A stretch of DNA of 64,000 nt. It comes from JADJRG01 sp964474905. GTDB taxonomy: Bacteria; Myxococcota_A; Polyangia; Nannocystales; Nannocystaceae. Below the pieces are notes generated by a model. It had not been told where the DNA came from and ran no database searches. It was given only the letters and a program-made list of their open reading frames with translations. The stretch covers positions 124,001 through 188,000 of the forward strand of contig CAYYUP010000003.1 of NCBI GenBank assembly GCA_964474905.1, written 5' to 3'. Shown piece by piece: positions 1 through 8,330 of the stretch (positions within the stretch are counted from its first letter, which is position 1; every line of letters starts with the position of its first letter). The translations under genes were made by a program, and so were the position numbers.

Positions 1-3000
1 CCGCGCCGGTGTTGCCCATGAGAAAGCTGGGGGAGCCGCGTGCGCTCAGGGGGGTCGCGCCGAAGTAGGCGTAGCCGAGTTCGACGAGGAGGGCGGGACC
101 GTCGGCACCGGGGGCGCCGAGCATGATGATCTCAGCGGCTCGCTCGGCGACGCGTTGGGCGGTGATGGCCTCGCTTTGGAGCATCCATGAGCCGACGGTC
201 CACATCGCCTTGCCAGTGCTCGAGCTGGCCTCGAAGATCAACTGCGCACCGTCATCAGGCCCTGGTTTTGGGGTCTCGTCGGCGAGCAGGCGATCGACGA
301 CCACGTGCAGCACGCTGGGATCGAGGGCGACGACGAAGGCGTCACTCGTTTGCACGTAGTAGAGAGCGAGCGCCCGGGCGAGCGCCGGCCGGGTGACCAT
401 GGGCGCGTCTGGGCGTACACCGATGCGCACGATCGGCAGATCGCGGTAGGTGCTGTGCTGACCCCAGATCACGGTGCCGGGCGCGACCTCGTTGACCAGG
501 GTGCGGATGCCGCTGAGCGTGGCCACCAGGGCGGCGTTGCTCTTGACCGCGGCGGCGGCGAAGACCGGTGTTTTGCCGAGGCGTATCCAGAGCGCGTCGT
601 CGCCAAAGGGATCCTGAGCGTCGACGGCGGGATCGGGGAGTTGCACGGTCTCGTTGGCGTAGGCGAAGAGTTCGGCGATCGCGACCCGATCGAGGGCGCC
701 GAGCATCACCCAATCACCGACCCAGCCGATGCCGAGATCGGACTGACCGGAGGCCGCGCGCAGGAGACCGTCGAGATCGTTGCGAACCGAGGAGGTCTCG
801 CCCACCGCCCAAATTGCCTGAACGCCATCGCCGAGCGCCTTGACCTCCACCCTGCTGGTGCCGACGATCTCTTCGATATCGCGGTAGTCGGTGGCGTCGA
901 TCAGCGGCAGCACGCGCATGTCGATGTCCAGGACCTCGGCACCGGGATGGCCCGGTACCGGCGTGATGTCGAGGCTGATGCGCACCGGGTCGATGACCCG
1001 CTTCCAGTAATTTTGGTAGCTGCGCGAGAAGTCTCGGTAGGCGCTGGCCTCCGCGTGGGTGACCGTCAACAGCGGCGGCAGATCGATGATCGGTGTCAGG
1101 GTGGAGGGGGTGCCCCAGAGCGAGCGCGTGGTCTGGTCGGGGGGGATCTGCTGATCGATGAGCCGCGGCAGCGAGAAGTCGATGGCGTCGCCGTTGCTGT
1201 GGCGGAGTTCACCTTTGTTCAGGATGTCGCTGGCGAAGAGCTGGCTCATCTCAACGGGTGTCTGACCGTAGAGCCAGCCGTAGAGCAGCGCTGCGTAACC
1301 CGGAACCAGGAGCTCGGCGAGGGCCCGTTCGCGTCGCGAGGCCTGGATCTTTTGTGCGGGGCCGATGCTCGCGGCGATCAGGCTGTCGCTCAAAAAGGCC
1401 GTGAACTGGTGGCTACCCGGGTCGCGGGCTCGCATGTAGCGGAAGTCGGCAGACTCGCTGAGGCGGGCGTGACGGCCGGCGATAGTATCGAGTACCCGCT
1501 CGATCGCCCGCGGGCTGTTGCTCAGCAACGCGAGGTCGCCGACCATCGCTCGCTCCTGACGCAGCTGACCCTTGCTGCCGAGAGTGCTGGTGATGGTGAC
1601 GCCTTGGTGGTCGCGGGTGCGGGTCTCGATCGAGCTGCCGAGCGCTTCGATCCGGCTGGTGTGTTGTTGCAGGTAGCGATCGATTTCGGCGTTGAAGAGC
1701 GTCGCCTGCCGGATCTCAAAGATCAGGGTGATGTCGGTGCCCTCGCGGATGTAAGGATCGCTGCCGACGACTGCCACTTGACCGACTGCGGCGGGGCCGA
1801 GGATCTTCGCCAGCTCGCCGCGCACGACCCCGAGCTGGGTCTCGTAGCGCAGGGTCAGTCGCCGGTCCTCGGGGTTTTGCTGGAGGAGCTGCACGAGCGG
1901 TGTGACCCAACGATCGGCTTCGCCCAGGAGGCGGAGAAAGAGAGGCAGCGACTCGAAGCGCGCGTACCAAAAATCGGCGGGAGCGGCTGCAGCGAGTTTC
2001 TCGGGCGGCAGCTCGGCGGCGACGGGCAGCTGGGCCTGCATCGCGGCGAAGGGGTGCTCGGCCAGCGGTGGCCCGGAGATCTCGGAAATCGGCAGCTTTG
2101 CGGGGCCGCTCTCGCTTCGTAACCGGAGGCCGCGGTCGTGCTGGAGTGCCTCTTGGATCGAGAGGATGCCGGAGGTCGTGTCCATCAGGCGCACGAGGTC
2201 GGTGCGCGGTCGTCTGGCGTCGGCCTGCGCCGCTGCGAGTCCACCTGTGCCGCCTGTGCCGCCTGTGCCGCCTGTGCCGCCAAAGAGAAGTTGTAAGCGG
2301 GCGGCGGCGAAGTGCTCCCAGGGGTGTGTGGGTCGTTCGGCGCTGGCCCGGCCGCGCTCGACCAGGGCGTCGCTAACGGTGTTGACCCAGCGCTGCGGGA
2401 GCCTGCCGGCGGCCCCTTGATTCGCATTGGCGATCGCGTCGTTATTTGTGGTCGCGCTGAAGGGAAAACGGGTCCAGATGCGGCGGCCATTTTGCCAACG
2501 GGAGCCGTAGAGAGCACCGCGAAGCTGCTTGGGGATCGTTTTGCCGGCGGCACTGCGGAGCAGGATCGTGACGTCGCCGCTCTGGTCGATGGCGGCGATC
2601 TGACCGGGAACCAGACCGTCGATCTCGAGGTGCAGCGGATCCCAGGCGATGTCGTTCGCGTCGGGCGGGATCACGAATTTTACCTCCGCGTAGGTGACCC
2701 CGCGTACGTCGTGGCGGGCGACCAGCGCGGCCGTTAGTGCCTGTGCCTCGGCCGGTGGCTGGTCGCCGCTGCGCAAGCGCGGCAGCGGGCCCTCGACGTG
2801 TTCTCCGTTGGCCTTGGTTGCGCTGCTGTCCTGTGAGTCAGCATCGGTCTTGGCGTCGACGTCGGCNNNNNNNNNNNNNNNNNNNNNNNNNNNNNNNNNN
2901 NNNNNNNNNNNNNNNNNNNNNNNNNNNNNNNNNNNNNNNNNNNNNNNNNNNNNNNNNNNNNNNNNNCACGCGCAGGCGGTGATCACCGTCGCGAGTCCGA

Positions 3001-3028
3001 GGGCCATAGCGAGTCGGCGTCGGCGCAT
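1..3028 (-). CDS. Large uncharacterised lipoprotein, 3' end cut by the window
   Basis: The minus-strand frame is open from an ATG at 3028 to the window edge, about 1009 codons including a 100-N gap. The N-terminus (MRRRRLAMALGLATVITACA) has a charged start, a hydrophobic core and a lipobox ending at Cys19, so it is probably an outer-membrane lipoprotein. A D/A/K-rich spacer follows, and the gap falls in it. Next comes a GGT tetra-repeat linker (2246-2281) and then several hundred residues with alternating hydrophobic strands, resembling the repeated modules of large secreted proteins of the DUF3352 kind. That resemblance is weak. No catalytic motif was recognised. It is divergent from the M28 peptidase gene. 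The long plus-strand ORF over 305-2122 is its antisense shadow. Confidence 0.75.
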   Translation of the reverse strand, partial: MRRRRLAMALGLATVITACAXXXXXXXXXXXXXXXXXXXXXXXXXXXXXXXXXXADVDAKTDADSQDSSATKANGEHVEGPLPRLRSGDQPPAEAQALTAALVARHDVRGVTYAEVKFVIPPDANDIAWDPLHLEIDGLVPGQIAAIDQSGDVTILLRSAAGKTIPKQLRGALYGSRWQNGRRIWTRFPFSATTNNDAIANANQGAAGRLPQRWVNTVSDALVERGRASAERPTHPWEHFAAARLQLLFGGTGGTGGTGGTGGLAAAQADARRPRTDLVRLMDTTSGILSIQEALQHDRGLRLRSESGPAKLPISEISGPPLAEHPFAAMQAQLPVAAELPPEKLAAAAPADFWYARFESLPLFLRLLGEADRWVTPLVQLLQQNPEDRRLTLRYETQLGVVRGELAKILGPAAVGQVAVVGSDPYIREGTDITLIFEIRQATLFNAEIDRYLQQHTSRIEALGSSIETRTRDHQGVTITSTLGSKGQLRQERAMVGDLALLSNSPRAIERVLDTIAGRHARLSESADFRYMRARDPGSHQFTAFLSDSLIAASIGPAQKIQASRRERALAELLVPGYAALLYGWLYGQTPVEMSQLFASDILNKGELRHSNGDAIDFSLPRLIDQQIPPDQTTRSLWGTPSTLTPIIDLPPLLTVTHAEASAYRDFSRSYQNYWKRVIDPVRISLDITPVPGHPGAEVLDIDMRVLPLIDATDYRDIEEIVGTSRVEVKALGDGVQAIWAVGETSSVRNDLDGLLRAASGQSDLGIGWVGDWVMLGALDRVAIAELFAYANETVQLPDPAVDAQDPFGDDALWIRLGKTPVFAAAAVKSNAALVATLSGIRTLVNEVAPGTVIWGQHSTYRDLPIVRIGVRPDAPMVTRPALARALALYYVQTSDAFVVALDPSVLHVVVDRLLADETPKPGPDDGAQLIFEASSSTGKAMWTVGSWMLQSEAITAQRVAERAAEIIMLGAPGADGPALLVELGYAYFGATPLSARGSPSFLMGNTGA
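2246..2281. repeat. 9-bp tandem repeat, 4 copies (TGTGCCGCC), in coding DNA
   Basis: Four perfect copies, reading Gly-Gly-Thr four times in the minus-strand lipoprotein. It is probably a flexible linker and a site of length variation. Confidence 0.9.
2867..2966. other. Assembly gap (100 N)
   Basis: A run of exactly 100 N, the conventional placeholder for a gap of unknown size. It lies just after the lipoprotein signal, next to a D/A-rich stretch. The flanking reading frames are compatible if the true missing length is 1 modulo 3. Confidence 0.95.
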
Positions 3029-3083
3029 CGGCGGAGTGTATCAACGACACCGGAGCCCCGCCGCCCCTTTGCCGGTAGTTTGT

Positions 3084-3104
3084 AGCTCGCAGCTCGCAGC
3101 CCGC
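3084..3104. repeat. Heptanucleotide tandem repeat, 3 units (AGCTCGC, AGCTCGC, AGCCCGC)
   Basis: Two perfect and one single-mismatch 7-bp unit in the spacer between two divergent genes (3028 minus, 3163 plus). It is one of several 7-bp arrays in this window. Confidence 0.75.
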
Positions 3105-3162
3105 AGGGCATGCCGCGGTGACTCGGCCTGTGGCCGATAATCCGGGTATCGTGGCGGTCGCC

Positions 3163-5535
3163 ATGACACGTTCACCGGCTCCGCTCGCGCTCGCCTTCAT
3201 CGTCTTCGCAGCGCTGCTGCTGGCTGTTCGTGCGGACCTCAAGACCCCACCGCCCGCCGGTGCAGCCGCCAAGGGGTTCTCGAGTGAACGAGCGCGGGCG
3301 CGGTTGGTCTCGGTGCTTGGTGACGAGCGAGCGCATCCGATGGGCAGCGTCGCGGGACATGCTGTTGCCCGCCGGATTGCGGCGATTTTGAGGGTCGATC
3401 TCGAACCGCTGAGCGTGGCCGGTGCAGCCTCGGTTCCCGAGATCCAGATCGTCGACGCCTGTGGCCGGCGCAGCGGCGCCTGCGGGCAGGTGCACAACGT
3501 CGTCGTGCGGATCCCGGGTGACGACCCCGACGCGGGCGCGATCCTCCTCTCGGCGCACCACGATTCGGTCGCGGCGGGGCCCGGTGCCGGCGATGACGGC
3601 AGCGGTGTCGCAGTTCTCCTCGAACTCGCGCGCCTGCTCGCGAAGCCAGATGCAGGTGGAGACTTGGCGTCGCGGCGGCGCCCGTTGGTGCTGCTCTTTG
3701 TCGACGGTGAGGAGCACGGGCTCATCGGTGCCGAAGCCTTTTTGAGCGGGCATCGTTTTGCGGACGACATCGCTTTTGCGATCAACCTCGATGCCGGCGG
3801 CAACGATGGACTCGCGACCCTGACGCGCACGAGCGCTGGCAACGGTCCGGCGATCGCCGCCCTTGCCGATAGTCTTCGCCGTCCACGGGCCGCTTCGGTG
3901 ACCGCGACAGCCTACGCCCTTACCCCTTACGACACCGATTTCACCGCCTACGATCGGGCGGGTATCTTTTCCTTGGACTTCGGTATTGGCGAGGACAAGG
4001 CGCCCTATCACACGCCCAACGACCGGGTTCGGGCGCTCGATCGGGGCTCGCTGCAGCACCTCGGTGAGACCGCATTGGCGGCGATCACAGCCCTCGATAG
4101 CCTGGGTGAGCGCGAGCTTGAGGGCGCTGGCGATCGGGTCTATTTGGACTTCCTCGGCCGCTCCCTCTTGACGATGCCCTCCGGCTCGATCCCCTGGATT
4201 GCCGCGGTCTTTTTTGCATTGCAGCTGGCGATTCTCCGTCGACTCAGGCGCAGCGCCGCCCACGGGGCCCCAGGAGAGCCGATGACCGGCGAGGCCAACA
4301 GGTCCCTTGGGGCAGGTTTCTGGTGCCTCCAGGTATTCGCTGCGACCGCAGGCGGGGCAGCGCTCGCTTGGTTGATGGCACTCTACGCCGGCACCGAGAT
4401 GGCGAGCTACGCCGATCCACTGCGCACACGCGTCGCACTTTGGGCCGTTGTGACAGCGATCAGCGCGGCAATCGCACTCCGAGCAGCGCGGCGGCTCACA
4501 GCAACCGAGCTCTGGAGCGGAACCTGGGCGGCGTTGGCTTTGCTCACCCTTGTGATCGCGTCTGTCGATCCAGGGGCGAGCGTTGCCCTCCTACCGGTCG
4601 TGGCTGCTCAGGTGGTTTTTGCGGGGGTCGGTGTGCTCCTCAGTGGTGGGCGCCTGCCGGCCTATGTGCTGCTTCTCGGGCTCGTTGTGCCTGGGTTTTT
4701 GTGGTTTCAGGCGGCCCTGCGTGTCGAGCTTCTTTTTGGTCTCGGTCGTCACGGGGCTGCCATCGCCCTCGCGCCAGTCGCCCTGCTCGCGGCATTGCTC
4801 GGCCCTCTGTGGCTGGCGGCGCCCCGCTGGATGCAGCGCCTGGGTCTCGGGAGTGTGACGGCTTTGGCGGTCGTGGCAGCGATCGCGGCTGCGGTCGCTC
4901 CGGCCCATTCCCCAGAGCGGGCGCGTCGTCTAAACCTGGTGATGCACCGCGATGCCGACAGCGGTCAAAGTCGCTGGTTGGTGGGCGATCGTCCGGGGCC
5001 GCTGCCGCCTGTGCTGCGGGCTGTCGTTGATTTCTCGCAGGCGCCGGCGCAGAGCTTTGCCTGGTCCGCCGAGGACGATGAGAGCTGGATCGCAGCCGCT
5101 GCAGACGTCGACCTGGAGCCGCCAAAGCTCGAGCTTTTGAGCGACGAAGCGGGCCCCTGGGGTCGACTCCTGCGTCTGCGTTTGACCAGCCCCCGCGGCG
5201 CTCGCCGGGCGGCGCTGCTTTTCTCGGAAGACGCGGGGGTGCGGGCGTTCGCCTTTGGTGATGCGACGCTCGGTCCCTACCCCGAGAGAAAGCTGGAACG
5301 CTACCCCAAGGCCCGCCACTACGGCCTCATTGGTGTGCCCCCTGAGGGCGTCGAGGTGCGGGTGATCGTCGCCGCAGAGGGGCCTCTGACGGTCGACTTC
5401 TGGGATATCGCTGACGGCTTGCCGGATGTCGAGCAGAGCCGCTCGCTGCTCGCGGCTCGGCCGGCCGATCATGTGCCGAGCCACGGCGGGGACGTATCGT
5501 TGGTCTCGCAGCGGGTGATCTTTGGCGGCGAGTGA
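3163..5535 (+). CDS. Membrane-anchored M28 family zinc metallopeptidase (ERMP1-like)
   Basis: 790 residues from the ATG at 3163; an upstream in-frame GTG at 3118 is possible, but the ATG places a hydrophobic segment right at the N-terminus. The first ~320 residues are an M28 aminopeptidase domain. The expected zinc/catalytic residues are visible in order: His in AHHDS, Asp in GDDGSG, the Glu pair in GEEHG, Asp in NLDAGG and His in YHTPND. Then come about eight to nine hydrophobic helices and a soluble C-terminal domain of ~200 residues. This order (peptidase, multi-span membrane region, luminal-type tail) matches eukaryotic ERMP1/Fxna and bacterial relatives. The peptidase should face the periplasm. 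Substrate unknown. Confidence 0.88.
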   Translation: MTRSPAPLALAFIVFAALLLAVRADLKTPPPAGAAAKGFSSERARARLVSVLGDERAHPMGSVAGHAVARRIAAILRVDLEPLSVAGAASVPEIQIVDACGRRSGACGQVHNVVVRIPGDDPDAGAILLSAHHDSVAAGPGAGDDGSGVAVLLELARLLAKPDAGGDLASRRRPLVLLFVDGEEHGLIGAEAFLSGHRFADDIAFAINLDAGGNDGLATLTRTSAGNGPAIAALADSLRRPRAASVTATAYALTPYDTDFTAYDRAGIFSLDFGIGEDKAPYHTPNDRVRALDRGSLQHLGETALAAITALDSLGERELEGAGDRVYLDFLGRSLLTMPSGSIPWIAAVFFALQLAILRRLRRSAAHGAPGEPMTGEANRSLGAGFWCLQVFAATAGGAALAWLMALYAGTEMASYADPLRTRVALWAVVTAISAAIALRAARRLTATELWSGTWAALALLTLVIASVDPGASVALLPVVAAQVVFAGVGVLLSGGRLPAYVLLLGLVVPGFLWFQAALRVELLFGLGRHGAAIALAPVALLAALLGPLWLAAPRWMQRLGLGSVTALAVVAAIAAAVAPAHSPERARRLNLVMHRDADSGQSRWLVGDRPGPLPPVLRAVVDFSQAPAQSFAWSAEDDESWIAAAADVDLEPPKLELLSDEAGPWGRLLRLRLTSPRGARRAALLFSEDAGVRAFAFGDATLGPYPERKLERYPKARHYGLIGVPPEGVEVRVIVAAEGPLTVDFWDIADGLPDVEQSRSLLAARPADHVPSHGGDVSLVSQRVIFGGE

Positions 5536-5591
5536 CGAGTGACGAGTGACGAATGACGAATGTCGAATGTCGAATGTCGAATGTCGAATGT
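5529..5591. repeat. Heptanucleotide tandem array, 9 units (CGAGTGA / CGAATGA / CGAATGT)
   Basis: Nine contiguous 7-bp units: CGAGTGA three times, CGAATGA once, CGAATGT five times, then a decayed CGAAAAG. The stop codon of the M28 gene lies inside the first unit. The rest fills most of the spacer between this gene and the convergent AAA+ gene. The ordered drift from one variant to the next suggests expansion by slippage. Confidence 0.95.
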
Positions 5592-5618
5592 CGAAAAGAC
5601 TTCGCTTGGTCGCCGAGG

Positions 5619-6977
5619 TCAGCCCGCCTTGCCCTCTTTTTTGAACTCGCGGGCGATGCCTGTGTGCACGTCGGCGGCGCGGATCGTCGAGTCACCGCGG
5701 CGGAGTGCCTCGAGCGAGACGTAGCGGATCACGTTCATGATAGAGCCGCCCGAGAGGGCATGTTTGCGGGCGATCTCGCGTAGATCGAGCTTTGCGTCGA
5801 GTGTCACCGAGGAGGAGAACGCGCGTTGCCAAAGCTGGTAGCGCTCGTCGGCCCGCGGGATCGCGAAGTAGATCACCGACTCAAAGCGGCGGGCAAAGGC
5901 GACGTCGATGTTGTCGCGGAGGTTGGAGGCCAGGATCGCGATGCCCGTAAAGGTTTCTAGGCGCTGGAGGAGAAAGGCGGTCTCTTGGTTGGCGTAACGA
6001 TCGTGCGAGCTACGGGTCTCGCTGCGCTTGCCGAAGAGGGCATCCGCCTCGTCAAAGAAGAGGATCCAATCTTTGTTCTCGGCCTGCTCAAACACTCGGT
6101 CGAGGTTTTTCTCGGTTTCGCCGATGTACTTTGAGACGACAAGCGAGAGGTCGATCTTGTAGACGTCGCGGCCCGAGGTCTTGCCGAGCAGGCTCGCGGT
6201 GAGCGACTTGCCGGTGCCGGGCGGACCGTAAAAAAGGCAGCGACAGCCCGGGCGCAGACGGCCGGCCATGCCCCATTCACGGAGCAGGGTATCGCCGTGC
6301 TCGATCCAGGTGAGGATCTCGTCGAGCTGTTTGCGGGTCCCGGGGTGCAAGATTAGGTCCTGCCATGCGAGTTCCGTGCTGATGTACTGCGCCGGGAAGT
6401 CGGCGCCGAAGGTCGGTCGACGGGGTTCGCCCGAGAGCAGCAGAGCGACAAACTCTTCGGAGATCGTCAGCGGTGTCTGCAGGGGCTCGCGGACTCCATG
6501 GGGGGCGGGCGCGAGGATTTTGTGCACGCGAAAGAGGTGATCGGCCTCGAAGAGTTGGCGCAGACGCAGGCGCATCTCGAGGTCGGTGCCGCCGAGCAGA
6601 AAGGCGAGCGTCTCGCCGTTTGGCACAAACAAGCCGCTCTGGTCACGACTCCCACCGAACTCGGTGAAGGGTCGATCAAAGAGGGTATTGCGGGTCGAGA
6701 AGACATCGAGGAGCTGCGGCTGGAGGAGGCGTGCGAGGGCGAGGATGATCGCGATTCGCTCGGCGTAGCTCCAGTCGTAAAAGCGGGTAAAGCGGCCGTA
6801 CGGAGTGGTGTCGTCGGTTGGGGGCGGTTCCTCGACAGCCACGAGCTGTTTGCCTTGTGGCTCTTGACCGTCGGTCCCGAAGTAGCTGTCAAAGCGGCCG
6901 CTGATCAACCTCCCGAGCCAGTCGAGTTCGGCGCTGAGCAGCACGGCGTTGGCAGACAGAGGATCGAAAGAACTCAC
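5619..6977 (-). CDS. AAA+ ATPase of the extracellular contractile injection system type (PVC15-like)
   Basis: 452 residues from a GTG at 6977. Residues 1-200 form an N-terminal domain. The AAA+ core has Walker A GPPGTGKS (251-258), a YIGETEKNLDRVFEQAE segment, Walker B LFFDEAD (306-312), sensor-1 ASN (350-352) and a FARRF arginine-finger region (361-365). The core closely resembles the ATPase encoded with Photorhabdus virulence cassettes and other phage-tail-like injection systems. No sheath, tube or baseplate gene is in this window, so here it looks like an orphan or the edge of a dispersed system. It converges on the M28 gene across the heptamer array. It may also serve as a general remodelling ATPase. 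Confidence 0.82.
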   Translation of the reverse strand: MSSFDPLSANAVLLSAELDWLGRLISGRFDSYFGTDGQEPQGKQLVAVEEPPPTDDTTPYGRFTRFYDWSYAERIAIILALARLLQPQLLDVFSTRNTLFDRPFTEFGGSRDQSGLFVPNGETLAFLLGGTDLEMRLRLRQLFEADHLFRVHKILAPAPHGVREPLQTPLTISEEFVALLLSGEPRRPTFGADFPAQYISTELAWQDLILHPGTRKQLDEILTWIEHGDTLLREWGMAGRLRPGCRCLFYGPPGTGKSLTASLLGKTSGRDVYKIDLSLVVSKYIGETEKNLDRVFEQAENKDWILFFDEADALFGKRSETRSSHDRYANQETAFLLQRLETFTGIAILASNLRDNIDVAFARRFESVIYFAIPRADERYQLWQRAFSSSVTLDAKLDLREIARKHALSGGSIMNVIRYVSLEALRRGDSTIRAADVHTGIAREFKKEGKAG

Positions 6978-7117
6978 GCCTCCGAAGAGTACCTATTTGC
7001 AGGTCGATCGGAGGCCCTTGATATCGAGCAGGCATTCGCGACTGCGCATCGCAAAGAAGGCGCAGTCCTGTGGCCGCGCATGGTCGCACGCACGTGCACG
7101 CTTGTGCCCGGCGTAGC

Positions 7118-8113
7118 TCAGGGTTGGCTTGCGCGGCGTCGCCGAGAGATGCTGAGCCCGAGCAGACCGATGCCCAGGCCCAGGCCCAGGCCGGAGGATG
7201 CGCCGCGCCCCGCAACACCCGTGAGCGAGCAGCCGCGCGCCTTCTTTGGCGGCAGGGTGTCCAAGCAGTCGCCGTCGCTGCATCCGGAGGGCAGGAGATC
7301 GAGCGAGATCTGGTCGCGGATCCAGGGCAGCGCGGCGTAGGGCACCCCGTAGATACCGCGGCCAGTTCCGCAGGGCGTGATCCCGCGGGAGGTGATGCCG
7401 ATCAATCGCCAGTCGCCAGTCGCCAGTTGTGCGAAGACGGGACCGCCGGAGTCGCCGAAGCAGGTATCGCGGCCCTCTTGACCGGCGTGGATCTCTAAGC
7501 CTGCGGGGGAAAAGCCGGTGATCACGGTGGTCACGGCTCGTTTGTAGCCGAGCTCGCTCATCTTCAGCGGACCGGGCGAGTCTTCGGCATTGGTGTCTCG
7601 GGTGGCGCCAAAACCGACGAGCAGGACCTCTTGATCGAGGCTGATAAGCTCGTCCCATTCGTCTTGGTCGACCAATGGCGGGATCAGAGCGACGCCCTTT
7701 GCGGGTTCGCTGAGCACCACGTAGCCGAAGTCGTAGGCGTCCTCTGTGCAATCGTCTTTGTTTAGGCAGTACTTGGGGTGGAGCCCGTAGTCGCTGCCTG
7801 TGGTCCTTCGGTTGTCGTCGGAGGTGTAGATTGTGTCGCCGAAGATCACCAGGATCTGGTCGAATTTCTCGGCCTCTTCGAGGCAGTGAGCGGCTGTCAG
7901 CGCGGTCTGGGCGTCGATGAGCACGCCGGTGCAGAGGTGCGCGGTGTTTGTGCTGAGCCCACCTTCGATGCCGATAATCGAGACCACGCTCGGCCACTCG
8001 CTCTCAGAGAGCAGCTCACCGCCGATGATCGGTTGAGGAGCGGCCGAGGGCATGCTGATGGCAGGTGTTGACGGCAGAGCGACGAGAGCCAAGGCGATGG
8101 CGGAGATGGGCAT
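7118..8113 (-). CDS. Secreted trypsin-like serine protease (S1) with MYXO-CTERM-type anchor
   Basis: 331 residues from the ATG at 8113, where a clean signal peptide begins (MPISAIALALVALPS); the ORF extends further upstream but that part has no signal. The chymotrypsin fold starts at IIGGELL. The triad is visible: His in TAAHC, Asp in YDFGYV, Ser in GDSGGP. The C-terminus has a GCS motif, a Gly/Leu-rich hydrophobic segment and an RRRR cluster, the layout of the MYXO-CTERM sorting signal that anchors proteins on the myxobacterial surface. Three 7-bp repeats (7407-7427) lie within the coding region just after the active-site Ser. The gene follows a vWA lipoprotein gene on the same strand with a 217-bp spacer. 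Confidence 0.88.
   Translation of the reverse strand: MPISAIALALVALPSTPAISMPSAAPQPIIGGELLSESEWPSVVSIIGIEGGLSTNTAHLCTGVLIDAQTALTAAHCLEEAEKFDQILVIFGDTIYTSDDNRRTTGSDYGLHPKYCLNKDDCTEDAYDFGYVVLSEPAKGVALIPPLVDQDEWDELISLDQEVLLVGFGATRDTNAEDSPGPLKMSELGYKRAVTTVITGFSPAGLEIHAGQEGRDTCFGDSGGPVFAQLATGDWRLIGITSRGITPCGTGRGIYGVPYAALPWIRDQISLDLLPSGCSDGDCLDTLPPKKARGCSLTGVAGRGASSGLGLGLGIGLLGLSISRRRRASQP
7407..7427. repeat. Heptanucleotide repeat, 3 units (CGCCAGT), inside a CDS
   Basis: Three perfect copies. Because 21 bp equals seven codons the array is frame-neutral, and the minus strand reads it through all three phases as LATGDWR. Gain or loss of one unit would frameshift the protease after its active site. 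Confidence 0.9.
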
Positions 8114-8222
8114 GGGCTGGCCAGAGGATAGCAGCGACGGCGACCTGCGCTTGCCGTCGCCGCACCGAAGAATACGGCCCCCGGGCTCGGCGCTTTGGCA
8201 GCCGGGTTCGCTCGCGGGATTG

Positions 8223-8246
8223 GCCCTGTTCCCCGGGGAAAAGGGC
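8223..8246. promoter_or_regulatory. 24-bp near-perfect palindrome upstream of the S1 protease gene
   Basis: GCCCTGTTCCCC meets its inverse with one mismatch and no loop, about 110 bp upstream of the protease start. A loop-free palindrome suits a dimeric repressor site better than a terminator, but no U-tract or promoter element was recognised, so the role is a guess. Confidence 0.35.
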
Positions 8247-8330
8247 GTGCGGCCTCGAACGTGCTGTGCGCAGAGCGATCCCTCGCTGCCGGCCTTGAGC
8301 CCGGGTTTTTTCATTCGCTCGCTTGAGCCC

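Noticed and set aside
305..2122. 605-codon open frame on the plus strand
   Set aside because: It is antisense to a real lipoprotein gene with signal peptide and protein-like composition. Its own translation is rich in R/G/D/E without hydrophobic periodicity, typical of a high-GC shadow frame.
2838..4263. Minus-strand open frames over the N gap and the M28 gene (2838-3842, 3172-4263)
   Set aside because: They cross the 100-N placeholder or lie opposite the M28 domain, whose catalytic motifs are on the plus strand.
5529..5591. Short tandem repeats as a possible CRISPR array
   Set aside because: Units are 7 bp and contiguous, without unique spacers or cas genes.
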